Positions 6,522-7,795 of a DNA stretch of 7,795 nucleotides are shown here, in pieces (positions within the stretch are counted from its first letter, which is position 1; every line of letters begins with the position of its first letter). Source of the DNA: ZC4RG30 sp964632365 (GTDB lineage Bacteria; Pseudomonadota; Gammaproteobacteria; Steroidobacterales; Steroidobacteraceae); the NCBI GenBank assembly GCA_964632365.1, contig CAZWDR010000114.1:1-7795 (forward strand), given 5' to 3'. The translations under genes were made by a program, and so were the position numbers. The notes under the pieces are model-generated. The model made no database searches. It was not told the origin of the DNA and worked only from the letters and a program-made list of their open reading frames with translations.

Positions 6522-7364
6522 CCCGAAGCGGCCCGTGATGTAGTCCTCGGTGAGCTTGTGCCGCGGATTGGTGAAGATGCGGTCGGTCTCGCCCACCTCG
6601 ATCAGGTCGCCGAGGTGGAAGTACGCGGTGCGCTGCGAGACGCGCGCCGCCTGCTGCATCGAGTGCGTGACGATGACGATGGCGTAGCTGGCGCGCAGTT
6701 CGTCGATCAGGTCCTCGATGCGCGCCGTGGCGATGGGATCCAGCGCCGAGCAGGGCTCGTCCATCAGGATCACCTCCGGGTTCACCGCGATGGTGCGCGC
6801 GATGCACAGGCGCTGCTGCTGGCCGCCCGACAGGCCGGTGCCGGGATTGTTCAGGCGGTCCTTCACTTCTTCCCAGAGGCCGGCCCGCTGCAGGCTGGTG
6901 GTGACGATCTCGTCCAGCTCCACCCGGTCCGCCGCCAGGCCATGGATGCGCGGCCCATAGGCGACGTTCTCATAGATGGTCTTCGGGAAGGGATTGGGCT
7001 TCTGGAACACCATGCCGACGCGCGCCCGCAGCTGCACCACGTCCTTGCGCCGCTCGTAGATGTCGCCGCCATCCAGCTCGATGCGCCCGGTGACGCGCGC
7101 GCCCTCGATGGTGTCGTTCATGCGGTTCAGGCAGCGCAGGAAGGTCGATTTGCCGCAGCCGGACGGGCCGATCATCGCCAGCACCTGGTTGCGCGCGATG
7201 TCGATGCTGACATCCTTGATGGCGCGTTTCTCGCCATAGAACACGTTCACGTTGCGCGCCTGGATCAATGGCTCCGCCACGGTCACGCGCCCGACGGTCT
7301 GGCAGGCGGGATCGACCGGCAGGATCTCCGGCGTGGCGGCGGCGGCGGCGGGTTCAGTGGTCAT
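6519..7364 (-). CDS. pstB: Phosphate ABC transporter ATP-binding protein
   Basis: ATPase of the high-affinity PstSCAB phosphate importer, acting as a dimer on the cytoplasmic face of the inner membrane. The 281 residues contain Walker A G-P-S-G-C-G-K-S-T at 66-74, the Q-loop Q121 in F-Q-K-P-N-P-F-P, the signature L-S-G-G-Q-Q-Q-R at 178-185, Walker B V-I-L-M-D-E-P at 198-204, the D-loop S-A-L-D at 206-209 and the switch histidine H234. The C-terminal T-E-D-Y-I-T-G-R-F-G is typical of PstB, which distinguishes it from other ABC ATPases. E. coli PstB has 257 residues; the excess here is an alanine/proline-rich N-terminal extension of about 25 residues. The ATG at 7364 has GGGAG 9 bases upstream, supporting the long form; GTG codons at residues 27 and 29 are weaker alternatives. 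It follows pstA after 18 bases on the same strand. The usual next gene, phoU, is absent. Confidence 0.97.
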   Translation of the reverse strand: MTTEPAAAAATPEILPVDPACQTVGRVTVAEPLIQARNVNVFYGEKRAIKDVSIDIARNQVLAMIGPSGCGKSTFLRCLNRMNDTIEGARVTGRIELDGGDIYERRKDVVQLRARVGMVFQKPNPFPKTIYENVAYGPRIHGLAADRVELDEIVTTSLQRAGLWEEVKDRLNNPGTGLSGGQQQRLCIARTIAVNPEVILMDEPCSALDPIATARIEDLIDELRASYAIVIVTHSMQQAARVSQRTAYFHLGDLIEVGETDRIFTNPRHKLTEDYITGRFG

Positions 7365-7382
7365 CGTTGCAATCTCCCTGGC

Positions 7383-7795
7383 TTACCAGCGCCGCTCGTA
7401 GCGGTTGCGCAGGATCACCGCGGTGGCATTCATCACGATCAGGAAGGCGAGCAGCACGATGATGGCGGCAGAGGTGCGCTCCAGGAATGCGCGCTCCGGG
7501 CTGTCGGCCCACAGGAAGATCTGCACCGGCAGCACCGTCGAGGGATCGGTCAGCGAGGCCGGCACGTCGACGATGAACGCCACCATGCCGATCATCAGCA
7601 GTGGCGCCGTCTCGCCCAGCGCGCGCGCCATGCCGATGATGGTGCCGGTGAGCATGCCGGGCATCGCCAGCGGCAGCACGTGGTGCCCGACCATCTGCAG
7701 TTTCGATGCACCCATCCCCAGCGCCGCCTCGCGGATCGAGGGCGGCACGCTCTTCAGCGCGGCGCGGCTGGCAATGATGATGGTGGGCAGGGTCA
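7383..7795 (-). CDS. pstA: Phosphate ABC transporter permease PstA, C-terminal part (cut by window edge)
   Basis: Inner-membrane permease subunit of the PstSCAB phosphate importer, pairing with PstC and docking on PstB. Only the last 136 residues are in the window; the frame continues beyond base 7795 with no start needed here. Visible parts are the end of a membrane helix (L-P-T-I-I-I-A-S-R), then the cytoplasmic EAA coupling loop at about 7730-7671 (E-A-A-L-G-M-G-A-S, ending H-V-L-P). Next comes a hydrophobic stretch with G-E-T-A-P-L-L typical of Pst permeases, a periplasmic-type segment with W-A-D-S-P-E-R-A-F, and a last membrane helix ending R-N-R-Y-E-R-R-W. The W-A-D-S-P-E and E-R-R-W ending favours PstA over PstC, as does its position directly before pstB. 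The pstB ribosome site lies in the 18-base gap after its TAA stop. Confidence 0.93.
   Translation of the reverse strand, partial: TLPTIIIASRAALKSVPPSIREAALGMGASKLQMVGHHVLPLAMPGMLTGTIIGMARALGETAPLLMIGMVAFIVDVPASLTDPSTVLPVQIFLWADSPERAFLERTSAAIIVLLAFLIVMNATAVILRNRYERRW

Noticed and set aside
6325..6807. Upstream extension of the PfpI-family frame, giving a 359-residue protein
   Set aside because: The extra part runs through the spacer and inside pstB in another frame, resembles no protein, and the strong ribosome site and fold start point to 6324.
1..7795. An undescribed defence, mobile or biosynthetic system
   Set aside because: Every sizeable frame with real coding character belongs to a known housekeeping family. 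There are no unexplained gene-sized gaps, integration signs or repeat arrays.

Overview
This 7.8 kb window comes from a high-GC proteobacterial chromosome. The order map-glnD-dapC-dapD, the close match of MAP, GlnD and DapD to my recollection of the E. coli proteins, and a divergent promoter where rpsB normally sits all suggest a gammaproteobacterium, perhaps xanthomonad-like. The order-level placement is inference. I found no tRNA, rRNA, CRISPR array, insertion sequence or phage gene, and no gene-free stretch longer than 300 bases.

The left block (1-5666, + strand) is one tightly packed run of four genes. map (methionine aminopeptidase) ends in a TGATG overlap with glnD (PII uridylyltransferase/uridylyl-removing enzyme). 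glnD is followed 14 bases later by dapC (N-succinyl-LL-diaminopimelate aminotransferase), and dapC 5 bases later by dapD (tetrahydrodipicolinate N-succinyltransferase). DapD and DapC catalyse consecutive steps of the succinylase branch to meso-diaminopimelate and lysine. GlnD is the glutamine sensor that modifies PII. Ahead of map, bases 1-92 carry a convincing leftward promoter, probably for rpsB just outside the window.

The right block (5728-7795, - strand) converges on dapD. Read in its own direction it begins with the 3' part of pstA (phosphate permease subunit, cut by the window edge), then pstB (phosphate ABC transporter ATPase), a GC-rich 194-base spacer, and a DJ-1/PfpI family gene. 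The spacer holds a long inverted repeat and an 18-base tandem duplication that copies the pstB stop codon in frame. phoU, which usually follows pstB, is not here.

Most of the window is ordinary housekeeping sequence, and I see no undescribed multi-gene system. The points worth a second look are small: the divergent promoter, the duplicated pstB stop region and its hairpin, the missing phoU, and a few start-site and domain details.
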